A stretch of DNA of 7,325 nt from Moraxellaceae bacterium UBA2032 (GTDB lineage Bacteria; Pseudomonadota; Gammaproteobacteria; Pseudomonadales; Moraxellaceae), in the NCBI GenBank assembly GCA_002333125.1, contig DDBM01000029.1, positions 2,872 to 10,196 of the forward strand. The letters run 5' to 3'. The notes under the pieces are model-generated. The model saw only the letters and a program-made list of their open reading frames with translations, was not told the DNA's origin and did no database searches. This document shows, piece after piece, positions 6,149-7,325 of this stretch; positions within the stretch are counted from its first letter, which is position 1; every line of letters starts with the position of its first letter. The translations under genes were made by a program, and so were the position numbers.

Positions 6149-7042
6149 ATGGCTTGGTTACAACTTAAAATTGATAGCTCTAAAACAGACGCAGACCGCA
6201 TCGAAGCTGCCCTCGAACTAGTCGGGGCTGGCGCAATTGTAATGGAAGATGCCGCCGACCAACCGTTGTTTGAGCCACCTTTAGGCACAACACCGCTTTG
6301 GGATGCAACACGCATTGTGGCTTTGTTTACCATCGACTCCGATATGGAAGCAATTTTAGAGTTTTTAAACGAGCATGTAGCAGGTGGTTTACCTAGCCAT
6401 CGGGTCGAAATTTTAGAAGACCAAATTTGGGAACGCGCATGGATGGATCATTATCATCCGATGTGTTTTGGTGAGCGTTTATGGGTTGTGCCAAGTTGGA
6501 CTCCGCCGCCTCAACCCAATGCCATTAATTTATTATTAGACCCAGGGTTAGCATTTGGTACAGGCACACACGCCACCACTGCCTTATGTTTGCAATGGTT
6601 AGATGGCCTTGATTTGCAAGATAAAGTCGTCGTCGATTATGGCTGTGGTTCGGGTATTTTAGCGATTGCTGCTTTATTACTCGGTGCAAAACATGCTTAT
6701 TGTGTAGACCTTGACCCTCAAGCCTTATTAGCGACTAAAGACAATGCCGCGCGTAATGGCGTGGCTAATAAAATGACAGTTTGCTTTCCTGATGCCATGC
6801 CTGCTATTCAAGCGGATGTTGTCGTGGCTAATATTTTGGCAGGGCCACTTGCTGAACTTGCACCTGTGTTGGCAAATTTATGTCTTGGCGGCGGCGATTT
6901 AGCCTTGTCGGGCATTATTGATAGCCAAGTTGATGAGCTGATTGTGGTGTATGCCCCGTGGTTTACACTAGACCAATTAAAAACTAAAGATGAAAACTGG
7001 TGCCGTTTGTCGGGAAAACGCTTAAACAGCAGCCATAACTAA
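6149..7042 (+). CDS. prmA: Ribosomal protein L11 methyltransferase
   Basis: PrmA trimethylates ribosomal protein L11 using S-adenosylmethionine. The 297-residue length matches the family (E. coli 293). An N-terminal L11-recognition domain (MAWLQLKIDS to about 80) is followed by the linker with DQIWERAWMDHYHPM (91-105). The Rossmann methyltransferase domain has LLLDPGLAFGTGTHATT (128-144), SAM-binding motif I VVDYGCGSGILAIAA (161-175), acidic Asp187/Asp189 in CVDLDP, and NILAGPL (228-234). It ends WCRLSGKR near the C-terminus, as usual. Only three bases separate it from the accC stop and no strong ribosome site is seen, which suggests translational coupling to accC. PrmA directly after accC is a familiar gammaproteobacterial arrangement. 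Confidence 0.97.
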   Translation: MAWLQLKIDSSKTDADRIEAALELVGAGAIVMEDAADQPLFEPPLGTTPLWDATRIVALFTIDSDMEAILEFLNEHVAGGLPSHRVEILEDQIWERAWMDHYHPMCFGERLWVVPSWTPPPQPNAINLLLDPGLAFGTGTHATTALCLQWLDGLDLQDKVVVDYGCGSGILAIAALLLGAKHAYCVDLDPQALLATKDNAARNGVANKMTVCFPDAMPAIQADVVVANILAGPLAELAPVLANLCLGGGDLALSGIIDSQVDELIVVYAPWFTLDQLKTKDENWCRLSGKRLNSSHN

Positions 7043-7049
7043 AAAAAAC

Positions 7050-7083
7050 GAAGGTTTTATGTGAACTTGTTCACATAACCTTC
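7050..7083. terminator. Strong hairpin after prmA, probable terminator
   Basis: Eight bases past the prmA stop, the inner stem TATGTGAAC (7058-7066) pairs with GTTCACATA (7069-7077). The pairing continues outward to GAAGG (7050-7054) with CCTTC (7079-7083) past a two-base bulge. The plus-strand 3' side lacks a T-tract, while A8 at 7041-7048 would be a U-tract for minus-strand transcription. It therefore reads best as a terminator facing leftward, or as a bidirectional or 3'-end stabilising hairpin for the acc-prmA transcript. Confidence 0.6.
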
Positions 7084-7144
7084 ACTAAATATGAAAAAAT
7101 AGCCAGATGACAACACGACTTTAGATATGCCTCGCAAAACATTA

Positions 7145-7181
7145 TTTAGGACTTACGCACTAATTTTGGTGTAATACGTAA
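7145..7181. repeat. Repeat-like segment with AGGACTTACGCA end before the zinc-ribbon gene
   Basis: AGGACTTACGCAC (7148-7160) and CGTAA (7177-7181) give an imperfect stem: TTACG (7153-7157) with CGTAA (7177-7181), and CAC (7158-7160) with GTG (7169-7171). The 12 bases 7148-7159 match the reverse complement of 3702-3713 with one difference. The rest of 7084-7275 shows no gene, no RNA gene and no convincing promoter that I can identify. Confidence 0.35.
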
Positions 7182-7275
7182 ATTCTATATGTTGTCTCAC
7201 AATAGGTATGTAAAATATGGCGCAGATTGTCATGTACCATTATATTTTTGCACAAGATTTGGAGCTTGAGGGACA

Positions 7276-7325
7276 ATGAGCGAAACCAAACAAACACGCT
7301 GCCCACACTGCACCAGCGTTTTTAA
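7276..7325 (+). CDS. Zinc-ribbon (MJ0042/DUF3426-type) protein, 5' fragment only
   Basis: Only the first 16 codons are in the window: MSETKQTRCPHCTSVF. The CPHC pair near the N-terminus is half of a zinc-ribbon site of the MJ0042 finger type. In Pseudomonas and relatives a DUF3426 protein with such an N-terminal ribbon follows prmA, ahead of dusB and fis. The ATG follows GAGGGA (7268-7273, tight spacing) and GGAG (7261-7264, 11 bases away). The function of this family is unknown; the remainder lies past the right edge. Confidence 0.75.
   Translation, partial: MSETKQTRCPHCTSVF

Noticed and set aside
6115..6333. Antisense open frame across the accC-prmA junction
   Set aside because: It overlaps both conserved genes on the opposite strand, and its Ser/Ala-rich product has no domain signs.
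7192..7216. Possible promoter for the zinc-ribbon gene (TTGTCT, TAAAAT)
   Set aside because: The spacer is only 13 bp, too short for a sigma70 promoter.
1..7325. CRISPR array, tRNA or rRNA genes
   Set aside because: No regularly spaced DNA repeats with spacers and no tRNA- or rRNA-like sequence were seen by eye.

Overview
The window looks like chromosomal DNA from an AT-rich gammaproteobacterium. The block aroQ-accB-accC-prmA followed by a zinc-ribbon (DUF3426-type) gene is the order known from Pseudomonadales. The AroQ and AccC sequences (for example [12 protein letters not shown] in AccC) remind me of Acinetobacter and Moraxella relatives, so Moraxellaceae is my best guess. This rests on recall, not on a search.

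Layout, left to right. Positions 1-1628 (minus strand) hold a long open frame cut by the left edge. It encodes a MoxR/RavA-family AAA+ ATPase whose usual C-terminal part is replaced by a GLUG-like segment, then a glutamine-rich stretch, then 19-residue repeats with regularly spaced cysteines. A 223-base divergent promoter region (1629-1851) contains a strong sigma70-type promoter and a 10-bp direct repeat 52 bp apart. It leads into an Old Yellow Enzyme-family flavin oxidoreductase gene (1852-3102, plus). A branched palindromic repeat (3109-3182) separates that gene from a convergent small membrane-protein gene of unknown function (3186-3551, minus). The next intergenic region (3552-3792) carries another inverted-repeat structure and a possible aroQ promoter.

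The right half is housekeeping. aroQ (type II 3-dehydroquinase, shikimate pathway), accB and accC (biotin carrier and biotin carboxylase of acetyl-CoA carboxylase) and prmA (methyltransferase for ribosomal protein L11) lie in one direction with gaps of 77, 17 and 3 bases, so they probably form one transcript. AccC carboxylates the biotin carried on AccB Lys123, the first step of malonyl-CoA synthesis. After prmA come a strong hairpin, a small repeat-like segment and the first 16 codons of a zinc-ribbon protein.

The least ordinary item is the RavA-like ATPase fused to what looks like a cytoplasmic beta-helix. The rest is mostly conventional, apart from two intergenic sites sharing an AGGRCTTACGCA motif that may be ends of a small repeat family.
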